Position numbers and translations under genes: made by a program
DNA from: Solimonas terrae
GTDB taxonomy: Bacteria > Pseudomonadota > Gammaproteobacteria > Nevskiales > Nevskiaceae
Direction: 5' to 3'
Assembly (NCBI RefSeq): GCF_011067135.1
Contig: NZ_JAAMOW010000004.1
Location: 402,505-466,504, forward strand
Length of the DNA: 64,000 nt
The notes under the pieces: generated by a model
The model's input: the letters and a program-made list of their open reading frames with translations, nothing else
The model's database searches: none
What the model was told of the DNA's origin: nothing
Shown: one piece after another, positions 1-11,267 of the stretch
How the letters are laid out: every line of letters starts with the position of its first letter
Numbering within the stretch: the stretch's first letter is position 1

Positions 1-301
1 TTGCGCCCTCGTCGCCAAGCGCCTCGCGAAGCTTGGCGACGCAGCGGGCGATCACATTCTCGGTCACCACGCGGCCGACCCAGATGGTGTCGATCAGATC
101 CCGCTTGGCGACCAGTTCGCCCGACTGGCGCAGCAGCAACAACAAGAGGTCCAGTGGCTTGGGTTCGAGTTTGACGAGCACGCCGTCGCGCCGCAGTTCG
201 CGGCTCGCCTCGTCGAGCACAAAACGCCCGAACGACCAGCGCTGCGATCGTTTGCCAGGGCCCCCACCCTTGGCCGAGCCTGGAGTCAGCCGCTCAGTCA
301 T
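1..301 (-). CDS. Winged-helix (OmpR/CadC-type) transcriptional regulator, N-terminal part
   Basis: The gene starts at 301 with ATG and runs off the left edge, so only the first 100 residues are visible. After a basic, glycine-rich tail of about 20 residues comes a Trans_reg_C winged-helix domain (about residues 22-100). It has the usual 'EPKPLDLLLLL' helix, a 'LIDTIW' segment and a recognition-helix region 'VTENVIARCVAKLREALGD'. The DNA-binding domain sits at the N-terminus with no receiver domain before it, as in CadC/ToxR-like or TPR/WD-fused regulators rather than a two-component response regulator. What lies C-terminal (membrane sensor or repeats) is outside the window, so the signal is unknown. 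It is divergent from the lipoprotein gene at 471. Confidence 0.8.
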   Translation of the reverse strand, partial: MTERLTPGSAKGGGPGKRSQRWSFGRFVLDEASRELRRDGVLVKLEPKPLDLLLLLLRQSGELVAKRDLIDTIWVGRVVTENVIARCVAKLREALGDEGA

Positions 302-470
302 GCCGCGATCTTGCTCGAAACGACAGTCGGGCGACAAGCCGCATGGTCATGAATCCGTCAGAACTTGATCAGGACATGCGAAGGACATCGGCGCGTTGTG
401 CCTCCTATCGTCTACCGATGCCGGCGATCCACAGGGCGATCACGGCGGTTCGCCAAACAGGGGGAGCATC

Positions 471-2471
471 ATGAAATTTCCATACGAAGCGGCGCGGTCG
501 GGTCGACTGCTGCTGATCGGCAGTCTGTTCATCGTCGCGCAGCTGGCGGCGTGCGGTGGCGGCGGCCACGACGACGGTGGTGACGGGGGCACGCCGCCAC
601 CGACGACTGTCAAACTGAAGTTGAAGGGCGCAGTCACGGATGCGCCGGTCGCCAACGCGGTCGTCACGGTACATGTCGGCGATCAGAGCTTTGCCGCCAC
701 GGCAGATGCCAACGGTACGTACGAGGCCGATGTCGAAGTCGACGAGAGCCAGACCGGTGCTTTCGTCAGCATCGACGCCAAGGGGACGGATGGCCAGGAA
801 TTCGTCGAATTCAGCAGCCTGCTCGGGTCGCTGGCGACGCTGGCGAGTCAGGCCGGTGGCGACGGCGTGCTGACGCCGGACGAAAACTTCGCGACGCAGG
901 TGACCAATGTCAGCACCGCGGAAGCGGCTCTGCTGGTTCGCGCCAACGGTGGCAATCCGGTGAGTTCGGAAGCGGCCTTGAAAGCGCTGGGTGCGGCGGT
1001 CAACGGCCAGGCCGTGCTCGATCTGGCGACAGCGATCAAGCTCGCAGTCGATTCGGCGGCCGAGCATCCTCTGCCGTCCGGCTTCAGCTCGACGCTGGCG
1101 CTCGCAAATGACGCCGACGCCAGCGACGCCTTTGTCGCGGACACCCAGGCCCAGAATCCCGAGATGTTCGCGCAGGCCCAGGCGTCGATCGTCGACGATC
1201 CGACGCTGACCAAGCCGGTGGTTGCCGGCGACATTCCCGCCAGCCTGACAGCGGCGATCCTGTCGACCGACGCCGGCTTCACCTTCAACTACACGAACCG
1301 CGTCGTCACCTACGAGTTCGATCAAAGTGGCAGCGGCGTGGTCGCGGGCGGTTCGTACAACGTGGGCATGCACTGGGTCGCCAGCGGCTCCGGCGTGGCG
1401 GTGACTTACAACGAGCCGATACGGACCGTGAGCTACGACACCGAAGACTGCGACGGCACGGTCCGCCAGGTCGAGGCTCATTACACGACCAACGGTGCGA
1501 CGCTGTCGCTGCTCAGCGGCCGCACACTGGCGTCCAAGGAGACGGCGACGATCCACTACGCCGATTGCCCGAGCCTTGCGGACCGCACACAGACCACCAC
1601 TTCGGCCTCGACCATACTCGGCGATGACGACTTCGAGCAGCTGACGGCCGGCGATCTCGCGGACACCCGGCAGTCCTTCTACGTCTATGACGCCGCGCAG
1701 CAGCAGGTCGTGGCCGATGTTGCGCAGCTCAACGCCGACGGCAGTGGCATCGCCATGGTGTCCGGCGAAGCCTTCAGCTGGACCGTCGACGCACAAGGTG
1801 CCGTCAACGTCAGCTTCGCCGGCGGTGTCGTCGGACGTTATCGCGAATTGCGCGCGGTCGACGCCTTCACATCGGACCTGTTCTATGACCTGCAGACCGA
1901 CGACGGCCGTTTTGTCGATGCCGGCGCGTCGGTCGAGGTCGATCCGGCGTTCGCGACCGAGATCGATGTCGCCGATCTGCCCGGCCGTTACTACCAGTTC
2001 GGCATCGGCAACGAGCTGAACCCGGGTTCCGGTACCAAGGACTTCCGCCTGCGCTTCGATCCGAGCGGCACCGGCGCCCAGGAAAACGACTTCATCGACG
2101 GCAACGGCAATCTCGTGACCGTCGACGAGAACCGCGATCCTTCCGTGGCGTTCCGCTGGGTGCTCGACGACAACATGATCGTCGTGCAACGGACCTTCAA
2201 TACCGACAACGGCGCCTACAACTGTGTCGCCGGCAGCGCGAACTGCGTGCTGTTCGACCAGCGCACGATCATTCCGCTGGTTGACGAAAACGGGCGCTAC
2301 TACGTGCTCGAAAGACGGCAGGTCGCGACCTACGGCATCACGGCGCAGACGCCGACGACCGGACTGATTCGGTACTACGACTACGAGCCGCTGGACGCGC
2401 CGGCTGCCGGCGCAGCGCCGCCGGCCCGGGTCGGGAAGCTGGCGCCGGCGCGCGGGCCATCCCTGCATTGA
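471..2471 (+). CDS. Large secreted lipoprotein of unknown function
   Basis: A 666-residue protein. The start at 471 is preferred because it gives a compact lipoprotein signal peptide (lipobox L-A-A-C, acylated Cys28) and has a G-rich RBS (GGGGGAG) just upstream; an upstream in-frame start would bury the signal. The residue after Cys28 is Gly, so outer-membrane sorting is expected. A Gly/Asp/Pro linker (about 29-47) follows. An N-terminal region (about 48-120) resembles a carboxypeptidase-regulatory-like beta-sandwich ('GAVTDAPVANAVVTVHVGD'). The rest is rich in beta strand, Asp, Gly and Thr, with a few cysteine pairs. I recognise no enzyme motif. It is followed by a strong terminator and appears monocistronic. 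Confidence 0.75.
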   Translation: MKFPYEAARSGRLLLIGSLFIVAQLAACGGGGHDDGGDGGTPPPTTVKLKLKGAVTDAPVANAVVTVHVGDQSFAATADANGTYEADVEVDESQTGAFVSIDAKGTDGQEFVEFSSLLGSLATLASQAGGDGVLTPDENFATQVTNVSTAEAALLVRANGGNPVSSEAALKALGAAVNGQAVLDLATAIKLAVDSAAEHPLPSGFSSTLALANDADASDAFVADTQAQNPEMFAQAQASIVDDPTLTKPVVAGDIPASLTAAILSTDAGFTFNYTNRVVTYEFDQSGSGVVAGGSYNVGMHWVASGSGVAVTYNEPIRTVSYDTEDCDGTVRQVEAHYTTNGATLSLLSGRTLASKETATIHYADCPSLADRTQTTTSASTILGDDDFEQLTAGDLADTRQSFYVYDAAQQQVVADVAQLNADGSGIAMVSGEAFSWTVDAQGAVNVSFAGGVVGRYRELRAVDAFTSDLFYDLQTDDGRFVDAGASVEVDPAFATEIDVADLPGRYYQFGIGNELNPGSGTKDFRLRFDPSGTGAQENDFIDGNGNLVTVDENRDPSVAFRWVLDDNMIVVQRTFNTDNGAYNCVAGSANCVLFDQRTIIPLVDENGRYYVLERRQVATYGITAQTPTTGLIRYYDYEPLDAPAAGAAPPARVGKLAPARGPSLH

Positions 2472-2488
2472 TCGCGACATGAATGAAA

Positions 2489-2514
2489 GGGGGGCGGCGC
2501 GAGCCGCCCCTTTT
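2489..2514 (+). terminator. Rho-independent terminator after the lipoprotein gene
   Basis: A perfect 8-bp stem, GGGGCGGC at 2491-2498 and GCCGCCCC at 2503-2510, closes a GCGA tetraloop. It is followed by four T and begins 17 bp after the lipoprotein stop codon. Confidence 0.85.
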
Positions 2515-2582
2515 GCCTGACACCATGCCGGCCATTCCGCATCCGGCTTCGCCTTCGGCATCGGCGCACGGGATAATGTGCC

Positions 2583-3422
2583 GTGCACTACCAACATCGC
2601 TTTCACGCCGGCAATTTCGCGGACGTCCACAAGCACGTCATCCTGTGCGGCCTGCTGCGCGCCCTGTCCCGCAAGGAAGCGCCATGGGCGTATCTGGAAA
2701 CGCATGCCGGCGGCGGTGCCTACGATCTCGCCGACGAAGCCGCGAGCCGCACGGCAGAGTTCCATGACGGCATCGAGCGGCTGTACGGCGCAATCGCTGC
2801 GCCCGAGCCAGTCTCGGCGTACCTTGAAATCGTTCGGACGATGAACGCGCACGCGGCCTTGCGCCGTTATCCCGGCTCGCCGTTGTTTGCTGCGCACTAT
2901 GCGCGGGCGTTCGATCGCATCCTGCTTTGCGAGCGCGAGCCGGCGATCGTCACGACGCTGAAGGCCGAACTGGGCGCCGATCCGCATGTAGCCGTCCATC
3001 ACCGTGATGGCTACGAGGCGCATGCCCTGCTGCCGCCACGCGAGAAACGCGGGCTGGTGCTGATCGATCCGCCGTTCGAACGGCCGGACGAGTTCGACGC
3101 GGTGACCGGATTCGTGACGCGCGCCCTCGGTCGCTTCAGCAACGGCGTGATTGCGGTCTGGTATCCGTACAAGAAGCGCTTCGACACCGAGCGCTTCCTG
3201 CGCCGCCTGCGCCGCGACTGCGCGCGCGAGGCAATCAACTATGTCCTCGAAACCGGCGCCGCCAGCGAGGGCCGGATGCACGCCTGCGGGATGGTCGTCA
3301 TCAATCCGCCGTTTTCGTTCGTCGGCGAGATGTCAGCGGCGCTGCCGTGGCTCGCCGACATGCTGTCGCGAGGCGCCAGGGCGCAGTCCCGCGTCGAGTC
3401 CTGGGTGCCGGGCAAACTCTGA
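2583..3422 (+). CDS. rlmJ: 23S rRNA (adenine(2030)-N6)-methyltransferase RlmJ
   Basis: RlmJ (YhiR family) transfers a methyl group from S-adenosylmethionine to A2030 of 23S rRNA. The 279-residue length matches the family. The N-terminus 'MHYQHRFHAGNFADVHKH' is the family signature, the SAM-binding region 'LETHAGGGAYDL' lies near residues 38-49, and the catalytic [DN]PP[YF] motif is DPPF at 162-165. A second 'GMVVINPPF' block occurs near the C-terminus, as in E. coli RlmJ. The start is GTG at 2583 with no Shine-Dalgarno, but a -10-like GATAAT (2572-2577) lies 5 nt before it, so the mRNA may be leaderless. Its stop overlaps the start of the nudix gene, implying co-transcription. Confidence 0.95.
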   Translation: MHYQHRFHAGNFADVHKHVILCGLLRALSRKEAPWAYLETHAGGGAYDLADEAASRTAEFHDGIERLYGAIAAPEPVSAYLEIVRTMNAHAALRRYPGSPLFAAHYARAFDRILLCEREPAIVTTLKAELGADPHVAVHHRDGYEAHALLPPREKRGLVLIDPPFERPDEFDAVTGFVTRALGRFSNGVIAVWYPYKKRFDTERFLRRLRRDCAREAINYVLETGAASEGRMHACGMVVINPPFSFVGEMSAALPWLADMLSRGARAQSRVESWVPGKL

Positions 3423-3976
3423 TGGGCGGCAAAATGAACATGAACGACAGCCCCGAAATCGAAGAACTGCATCGCGGTCGCTTTCTGCGACTGGTCCGCG
3501 ATCGCCATTGGGAATACGTCACGCGTGTCAACAGCAGCGGTGCCGGCTTCATCGCCGCGCTGACCGATGCCGGTGAAGTCGTGCTGGTCGAGCAGTACCG
3601 ACTGCCGCTGCATGCCCGCACCATCGAATTGCCGGCCGGCATGATCGGCGACGAGGCGGCGTTCCAGGACGAAAGCATCGAGGCGTCGGCCTTGCGAGAG
3701 CTCGAAGAGGAAACCGGCTTTCGCGGCACGCATGCGCAGATTCTGATGTCCGGTCCGGTTGCCGCCGGCCTGACCAGCGAGATGCTGCACCTCGTGCGCA
3801 TCCGCGGTCTGCAGCGCGTCGGCGCCGGCGGTGGTGTCGATGGCGAAGACATTACCGTGCATCTCGTGCCGCTTGCCGACGTCGACGGATGGCTGCGGCG
3901 CAAGCAGGGCGACGGCCTGCTGATCGAACCGCGCATTTATGCGGCCCTGTATTTCCTGTCGCGTGACGGCTGCTGA
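3422..3976 (+). CDS. NUDIX hydrolase, ADP-ribose pyrophosphatase-like
   Basis: A 184-residue NUDIX protein. The Nudix box lies around residues 75-105: the E-x7-REL-EEE-TGF core is intact, while the leading Gly is two residues further from the first Glu than in the textbook spacing. Family members hydrolyse nucleoside diphosphates linked to another moiety. The overall layout ('VLVEQYRLPL', then 'ELPAGMIGDE') resembles ADP-ribose/GDP-mannose pyrophosphatases (NudF/NudK-like), an inference on substrate only. The ATG at 3422 overlaps the rlmJ TGA; a second in-frame ATG at 3434 is possible. It is convergent with the downstream GGDEF-EAL gene, with directly abutting stop codons (3976/3977). Confidence 0.85.
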   Translation: MGGKMNMNDSPEIEELHRGRFLRLVRDRHWEYVTRVNSSGAGFIAALTDAGEVVLVEQYRLPLHARTIELPAGMIGDEAAFQDESIEASALRELEEETGFRGTHAQILMSGPVAAGLTSEMLHLVRIRGLQRVGAGGGVDGEDITVHLVPLADVDGWLRRKQGDGLLIEPRIYAALYFLSRDGC

Positions 3977-6496
3977 CTACGCGGCGCGCGGCGGCTCCAG
4001 CAGACGCGCGAAATCCTCTGCGCGAACACCGGGGCTGTAGCGGAATCCCTGCACCTCGTCGCAGCCGCGATCCAGCAAGTATTGCTCCTGCTCCTCCGTT
4101 TCCACGCCTTCGGCGATCACCCGGATGTCGAGGCTGCGCGCCATCGCGATGATGGCATTGACGACTGCGGCATCGGCGGCGTCGTTGGCGATGTCGCGCA
4201 CGAATGATCGGTCGATCTTGATCTTGTCGATCGGGAAGCGCGTCAGATAGGCGAGGCTCGAATACCCCGTGCCGAAGTCGTCGACGACGATGGCGATGCC
4301 GAGCCGACGCAGCTCGCGCAGCACTTCCGCGCTTTCCTCCGGGCTTTGCATCAGCATGCCTTCGGTGATTTCCAGTTCCATGCAATGCGCCGGCAGACCG
4401 CTTTCCGTGAGCACTCTTTGCAGCAACTGTGGCAGATCCTTCTGCTGGAACTGCCGCGGCGACACGTTGACAGCCAGACGCAGATTGCGACCGGCGGTGC
4501 GCTGCAGTGCCACACATTCCCGGCAGGCGCTGTGCAGCACCCATTCGCCGAGCGTCAGGATCAGGCCGGTCTCCTCGGCAACCGGAATGAAACGATCCGG
4601 CGATACCTCGCCGTGGCGTGGACTGGACCAGCGTACCAGCGCTTCCATGCCGACGATGCGGCCATCGCGCAGCGAGATCTCCGGCTGATAGACGATGGTC
4701 AGTTCGCTGCTCTCGATTGCGCGACGCAATGCGGTGCCGAGCGCCAGTTTCTCTTCGGTCTGCTGCAGCATGGCCGTCGTGAACCAGTGGAAATTGCTGC
4801 GGCCGCTGGCCTTGGCGTGGTACATCGCGGTGTCGGCATTCTTCAGCAGCGCGCCGGGGTCGCTGCCGTCGGCCGGAAACATGCAGCCGCCGATGCTCGT
4901 CGTCACCAGCAGTTCGTGCCCGTCGAACGACATCGGCGCCGAGATCGTCCGCATCAGTTCATTGATCAGCGGCTGGACGTCGCTGGCCGAATGGATGCCG
5001 GTCAGCACGATGACGAATTCGTCGCCCCCCAATCGCGCCACCGTGTCGACATCGCGTACGCGGCGCTGCAGGCGTTGCGAAATCTTCAGCAGCAGCTTGT
5101 CGCCGATCTGATGACCGAGTGAATCATTGATGCGCTTGAAGTGATCGAGATCGAGCATCAGCACGACGACACCGCCACCGCTGCGGCGGGCCTGACGGAT
5201 CGCGCTTTCGAGGCGGTCCAGCAGCAGCGTCCGGTTCGGCAGATTGGTCAGGGCGTCGTGATGTGCCATGTGGCGGATGAAGGCCTCGGCACGGCGGCGT
5301 TCGGTGATGTCGTAGGCCACCTTGAGGAAGCCGTTGACACGGCCGCTCTCGTCGCGCATCGCGGTGATCGCGATGTTGACCGGCACCCGCGAACCGTCGC
5401 GATGCACATAGGTCCACTCGCGCTCGTCGGCTGTGGTGCGGCTGCCGGAAGCGACGATGACCTGGAAGTTGGCGGGAATGTGCAGCCCGGTCTGGGTCGA
5501 CAGCTCCTCGGCGCGGCGCTCGACCTCTGCCGGTTCGTGCATGACCATCGCCGACTGGCCGACCAGCGCCTGCGGCGGATAGCCGAGCAACTGTTCGGCC
5601 GCCGGATTGATCGCGACGATCTGCCCTTCGGTGTCGGTCGCGATGACGCTGAACGGCAGGCTGTCGAGGATGGCCTGGCGCAGGACACCGGCCTGCAACG
5701 AGCGCTGCAGACGGTCGGCGCTCAGGCGTTCGGTGATGTCGATCACCGAGGCGAGCACGAACTGCGCCTGCTCGATGCGCAGCGGATTGAGCCCGATCTC
5801 GATCGGCACTTCGCTGCCGTTCTTGCGCAGGCCGTAAAGATCGCGGCCGGCCCCCATCGCGCGGGCGTCCGGCTGGCTGAAGAAACCGTTGCGCGAGCGC
5901 TCATGCTGATGCCGGAAGCGCTTCGGGATCAGTGACTCGATCGTCAGCTCCAGCAACTCCTGGCGGCTGTAACCGAACAGCTTCTCGGCCTGCGAGTTGA
6001 CCAGCACGATGCCACCGCCGGCGTTGACCATCAGCATGGCATTCGGCGCCGCCTCGATGACCAGACGCAGGCGTTCCTCGCTGCGCTTGCGCTCGGTGAT
6101 GTCGATGATCGACGCCAGCACGAACACGCCTTCCGGCATCTTCAGCGGATTGAGGCCGATCTCGATCGGCACCTCGCTGCCGTCCTTGCGTACGCCATAC
6201 AGGTCGCGACCTGCGCCCATGGATCGGGTATCGGGGTGCGCGAAGAAGCCACGTCGATAGCCGTGATGTGCGCCGCGAAAGCGTTGCGGCACCAGCATTT
6301 CCACGGACTGGCCGAGCATTTCGCTGCGCAGGTGACCGAACAGGCGTTCCGTCTGCGAATTGACGAGGATGATCGTGCCCTGCTGGTCGACCATGATCAT
6401 CGCGTTCGGGGTCGCTTCGATGACCAGCCGCAGGCGCTGCTCTTCGCCGAGGGCGGGCAGGGGCCCGGGCGTTTCAGCGTGCACGTCGTTAGGCAT
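3977..6496 (-). CDS. PAS-PAS-PAS-GGDEF-EAL cyclic-di-GMP turnover protein
   Basis: An 839-residue cytoplasmic protein with no membrane segment. It has three N-terminal PAS/PAC sensors (roughly 20-135, 143-260 and 270-395), a GGDEF domain (about 405-565) and an EAL domain (about 575-835). The diguanylate cyclase site GGDEF is intact and has an RxxD (RDVD) inhibitory site five residues upstream. The phosphodiesterase side keeps EALVRW, 'ELEITEG', 'DDFGTGYSSL', 'KIDRSFV' and 'IAEGVETEEQ'. Both activities therefore look competent, and PAS input presumably sets the balance. PAS1 and PAS2 are near copies of each other, sharing 'MGAGRDLYG' and 'GSEVPIEIGLNPL', so they arose by internal duplication. 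No clear RBS is visible at the 6496 start. It is monocistronic, and its target process cannot be inferred here. Confidence 0.93.
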   Translation of the reverse strand: MPNDVHAETPGPLPALGEEQRLRLVIEATPNAMIMVDQQGTIILVNSQTERLFGHLRSEMLGQSVEMLVPQRFRGAHHGYRRGFFAHPDTRSMGAGRDLYGVRKDGSEVPIEIGLNPLKMPEGVFVLASIIDITERKRSEERLRLVIEAAPNAMLMVNAGGGIVLVNSQAEKLFGYSRQELLELTIESLIPKRFRHQHERSRNGFFSQPDARAMGAGRDLYGLRKNGSEVPIEIGLNPLRIEQAQFVLASVIDITERLSADRLQRSLQAGVLRQAILDSLPFSVIATDTEGQIVAINPAAEQLLGYPPQALVGQSAMVMHEPAEVERRAEELSTQTGLHIPANFQVIVASGSRTTADEREWTYVHRDGSRVPVNIAITAMRDESGRVNGFLKVAYDITERRRAEAFIRHMAHHDALTNLPNRTLLLDRLESAIRQARRSGGGVVVLMLDLDHFKRINDSLGHQIGDKLLLKISQRLQRRVRDVDTVARLGGDEFVIVLTGIHSASDVQPLINELMRTISAPMSFDGHELLVTTSIGGCMFPADGSDPGALLKNADTAMYHAKASGRSNFHWFTTAMLQQTEEKLALGTALRRAIESSELTIVYQPEISLRDGRIVGMEALVRWSSPRHGEVSPDRFIPVAEETGLILTLGEWVLHSACRECVALQRTAGRNLRLAVNVSPRQFQQKDLPQLLQRVLTESGLPAHCMELEITEGMLMQSPEESAEVLRELRRLGIAIVVDDFGTGYSSLAYLTRFPIDKIKIDRSFVRDIANDAADAAVVNAIIAMARSLDIRVIAEGVETEEQEQYLLDRGCDEVQGFRYSPGVRAEDFARLLEPPRAA

Positions 6497-6620
6497 GTCG
6501 GCGGCCAGAGGCGGGAATCGTCCGGAATTTAGGCCGCCAGCACCCCTCGCGCGGGCGCGCGGGCGCCGAACGTATCGAATCGGCCGACCGGCGAGTGGGC
6601 GGCCGGCAGGTCGGCTGCCG

Positions 6621-7211
6621 TCAGGGCGCGAACAGCAGGGTCAGTTCCAGGCCGACGGTCTTGCCCTCGATGGTGGGTGTCAGGCTGACGCGCTGCCTGC
6701 CTTGATACGGCGTGGTGATCAATTTGGAGATGCCGTAGGAAAGCGCACAGCCGGCGATGACGTCGCGCAGGTGGTGGTAGTGCTCGTCGACACGCGAGTA
6801 GCCGGTGAATATCGCGGTGCCGTACAGCGGCAGGCTGTATTGCCAGCCGTAGCGATCACTGATGAACGCGGCCGCCGAACAGGCTGCCGAGGTGTGGCCG
6901 GACGGAAACGATTCATTTCCGCCGTTCGGACGCTTGCCCCAGGCGGTGTGATCGAAGCTGTATTTCAGAACCTCGGTGGCTGCAAAGCTCGCGGCAAAAT
7001 CGTAGGCGTACTGCCTGGTGCCCTGATAGTCGCCCTTGTACAAGGTCACGCCGGTGGCGACCAGCGGGTTGAGCACCTGGAAGATATCGCCTGCGGCGAG
7101 GTCCGGATCGTCGTGCAGTTCGCTGACGATGCCACCGGCCTGCGCAGTCGGTGTGCAGAGCACGGTCAGTGACAGTGCCACGCCAGCCGCGCCCGCGCCT
7201 ATCGCCCGCAT
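6621..7211 (-). CDS. Exported PAP2-family phosphatase
   Basis: A 196-residue protein with a Sec signal peptide (about 1-25, cleavage after 'AQA') and a PAP2/acid-phosphatase core. Motifs seen are KRP at 93-95, PSGH at 103-106 (His106 is the general acid/base) and SR-x5-H-x3-D at 139-150 (His146 is the nucleophile). Such enzymes dephosphorylate lipid phosphates (phosphatidate, undecaprenyl pyrophosphate) or small phosphate esters in the periplasm. The hydrophobic helices are weak compared with integral PAP2 lipid phosphatases, and the enzyme is short, so a soluble or peripheral periplasmic phosphatase is most likely. The start has a GAGGAA RBS. It stands alone and diverges from the riboswitch-thiC unit. 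Confidence 0.85.
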   Translation of the reverse strand: MRAIGAGAAGVALSLTVLCTPTAQAGGIVSELHDDPDLAAGDIFQVLNPLVATGVTLYKGDYQGTRQYAYDFAASFAATEVLKYSFDHTAWGKRPNGGNESFPSGHTSAACSAAAFISDRYGWQYSLPLYGTAIFTGYSRVDEHYHHLRDVIAGCALSYGISKLITTPYQGRQRVSLTPTIEGKTVGLELTLLFAP

Positions 7212-7232
7212 TCCACCGTTCCTCGCAAGTAG

Positions 7233-9404
<2,172 letters not shown>

Positions 9405-9484
9405 CGGGGGTGCTTCCGGAGATCCGGTATCGCGCGTTGCATTAGTACTAGAGCCGGACTCGTCCGGCGCCGGAGCACGGACCG

Positions 9485-11257
9485 ATGAGAAGATCGATGT
9501 GGTTGCGCCTGCCGATCACGCTGCTGCTGGCAGCCGGAATGGTCACGCCGGTGCTCGCCGACGGACCGGTATCGATCTCCGCGCGCGCGCTCGATGCGAC
9601 TGCGCCCCCGACGACGATGGCGGCGCTGGCCGATGCCAGACCGGTGGTCGCGCCGCACGCGATGGTGGTCTCGGCCCAGCATCTGGCGACCGAAGTCGGG
9701 GTGCAGATCCTGAAGCGCGGCGGCAATGCGATCGACGCCGCCGTTGCTGTCGGTTACGCGCTGGCGGTCGTGCATCCCTGCTGCGGCAATATCGGCGGCG
9801 GCGGCTTCATGCTGATTCATCTTGCCGACGGTCAAGACGTTTTCCTCGACTTCCGCGAGAAGGCGCCGGGCAAGGCAACGCCGACGATGTTCCAGGACGA
9901 CAACGGCACCGTCGTCAGTGGGCGCAGCACCATGACCTGGCTCGGCGTCGGTGTGCCCGGCACGGTGATGGGCCTGGAGGCAGCGCGGACGAAGTACGGC
10001 AGCCTGAGCCGCAGCCAGCTGATGCAGCCGGCGATCGATCTCGCCCGCAAGGGTTATGTGCTGCAGCAGGGCGACATCAACATTCTCGGTAGCCGCACGG
10101 CCGACTTCGCGAAGTCGCCGAACGTAGCGGCGATTTTCCTCAAACAGGGGCAAGCCCTGCAGGTCGGCGAGCGGCTGGTGCAGCCGCAGCTCGCGCACAC
10201 GCTGGAGCTGATCGAAAAATCCGGCCCCGATGCGTTCTATCACGGGCCGATCGCCCACTCGCTGGTGATGGCGAGCATCGCCCACGGTGGCATTCTGTCG
10301 ATGCAGGATCTCGCCGACTACCGGGTGCAATGGGACGCGCCGGTGGCCTGCAGCTATCATGGCTACCGCATCGTCTCCGCGCCGCCGCCGAGCTCCGGCG
10401 GCACCACGATCTGCCAGATCCTGCAGATTCTCGAACCCTATCCGCTCCAGCAATGGGGCTATGGTGCCGCGCCGAGCGTGCACGTCATCGCCGAGGCCGA
10501 GCGCCGCGCGTTCGCAGATCGCAACACGTATCTCGGCGATCCGGCCTTCGTGAAGAATCCGCTCGATCAGCTGCTCTCGAGCGCGCACGCCGAGCAGCTT
10601 CGCAGCACGATCAGGGCCGACCGCGCGACGCCTTCGAGCGAGATCCACGGCAGCCTGCCGGCCGATGAAGGCCAGCACACGACGCACTATTCGATCGTCG
10701 ATGCCAGCGGCAATGCGGTCAGCGTGACATACACGATCAACTATCTGTTCGGCATCGCGCAGATCGCCGGCGACACCGGGTTCTTCCTCAACAACGAGAT
10801 GGACGACTTCACCGCCAAGCCCGGCGTGCCGAACGGCTTCGGGCTCGTGCAGGGCAAGGTCAATCAGGTCGAGGCCGGCAAGCGGCCGCTCAGTTCGATG
10901 TCGCCGACCATCGTGCTGAAGGACGGCAAGCTCTACATGGTGACCGGCAGCCCCGGCGGTTCGACCATCATCTCGACCACCCTGCAGAGCTTTCTCAATG
11001 TCGCGGCTTTCGGCATGAACATGCAGCAGTCGGTCGATGCGCCGCGCCTGCACATGCAGTGGCTGCCGGACCTGATCGCCGTCGAACCCGGCTTGCTGAC
11101 GCCGGACGTGCAGGCGCGGCTCGAAGCGATGGGCCACACGATCCACGAGGTGAAATCCTGGGGCGCCGACGAGGCCATCCTCGTCGATCCGCAGGGCGGC
11201 ACCCTGCACGGCGCCAACGACCGGCGGCGTCCGGCCGGACTGGCGGCGGGCTACTGA
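9485..11257 (+). CDS. ggt: Gamma-glutamyltranspeptidase (periplasmic)
   Basis: A 590-residue precursor with a Sec signal peptide (about 1-26). GGT cleaves glutathione and other gamma-glutamyl compounds and is autoprocessed into large and small subunits. The predicted cleavage lies before Thr399 (within 'TTHYSIVD'), which becomes the N-terminal nucleophile of the small subunit. Substrate-binding features are present: Arg124 region 'DFREKAP', 'FFLNNEMDDF', the 'PLSSMSPTIV' serine pair and 'GSPGGS'. A GGAG RBS precedes the ATG. It lies 80 bp after thiC, with a short GC hairpin between them, so separate transcription is more likely. Alternative annotation as a glutathione hydrolase is the same family. 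Confidence 0.96.
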   Translation: MRRSMWLRLPITLLLAAGMVTPVLADGPVSISARALDATAPPTTMAALADARPVVAPHAMVVSAQHLATEVGVQILKRGGNAIDAAVAVGYALAVVHPCCGNIGGGGFMLIHLADGQDVFLDFREKAPGKATPTMFQDDNGTVVSGRSTMTWLGVGVPGTVMGLEAARTKYGSLSRSQLMQPAIDLARKGYVLQQGDINILGSRTADFAKSPNVAAIFLKQGQALQVGERLVQPQLAHTLELIEKSGPDAFYHGPIAHSLVMASIAHGGILSMQDLADYRVQWDAPVACSYHGYRIVSAPPPSSGGTTICQILQILEPYPLQQWGYGAAPSVHVIAEAERRAFADRNTYLGDPAFVKNPLDQLLSSAHAEQLRSTIRADRATPSSEIHGSLPADEGQHTTHYSIVDASGNAVSVTYTINYLFGIAQIAGDTGFFLNNEMDDFTAKPGVPNGFGLVQGKVNQVEAGKRPLSSMSPTIVLKDGKLYMVTGSPGGSTIISTTLQSFLNVAAFGMNMQQSVDAPRLHMQWLPDLIAVEPGLLTPDVQARLEAMGHTIHEVKSWGADEAILVDPQGGTLHGANDRRRPAGLAAGY

Positions 11258-11267
11258 GCCGAGCGCT

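Noticed and set aside
405..3281. A very long open frame on the minus strand across the lipoprotein and rlmJ genes
   Set aside because: It is antisense to two clear genes. Its translation is rich in Arg, Gly, Ala and Asp without any domain pattern, which is the usual shadow of GC-rich coding DNA.
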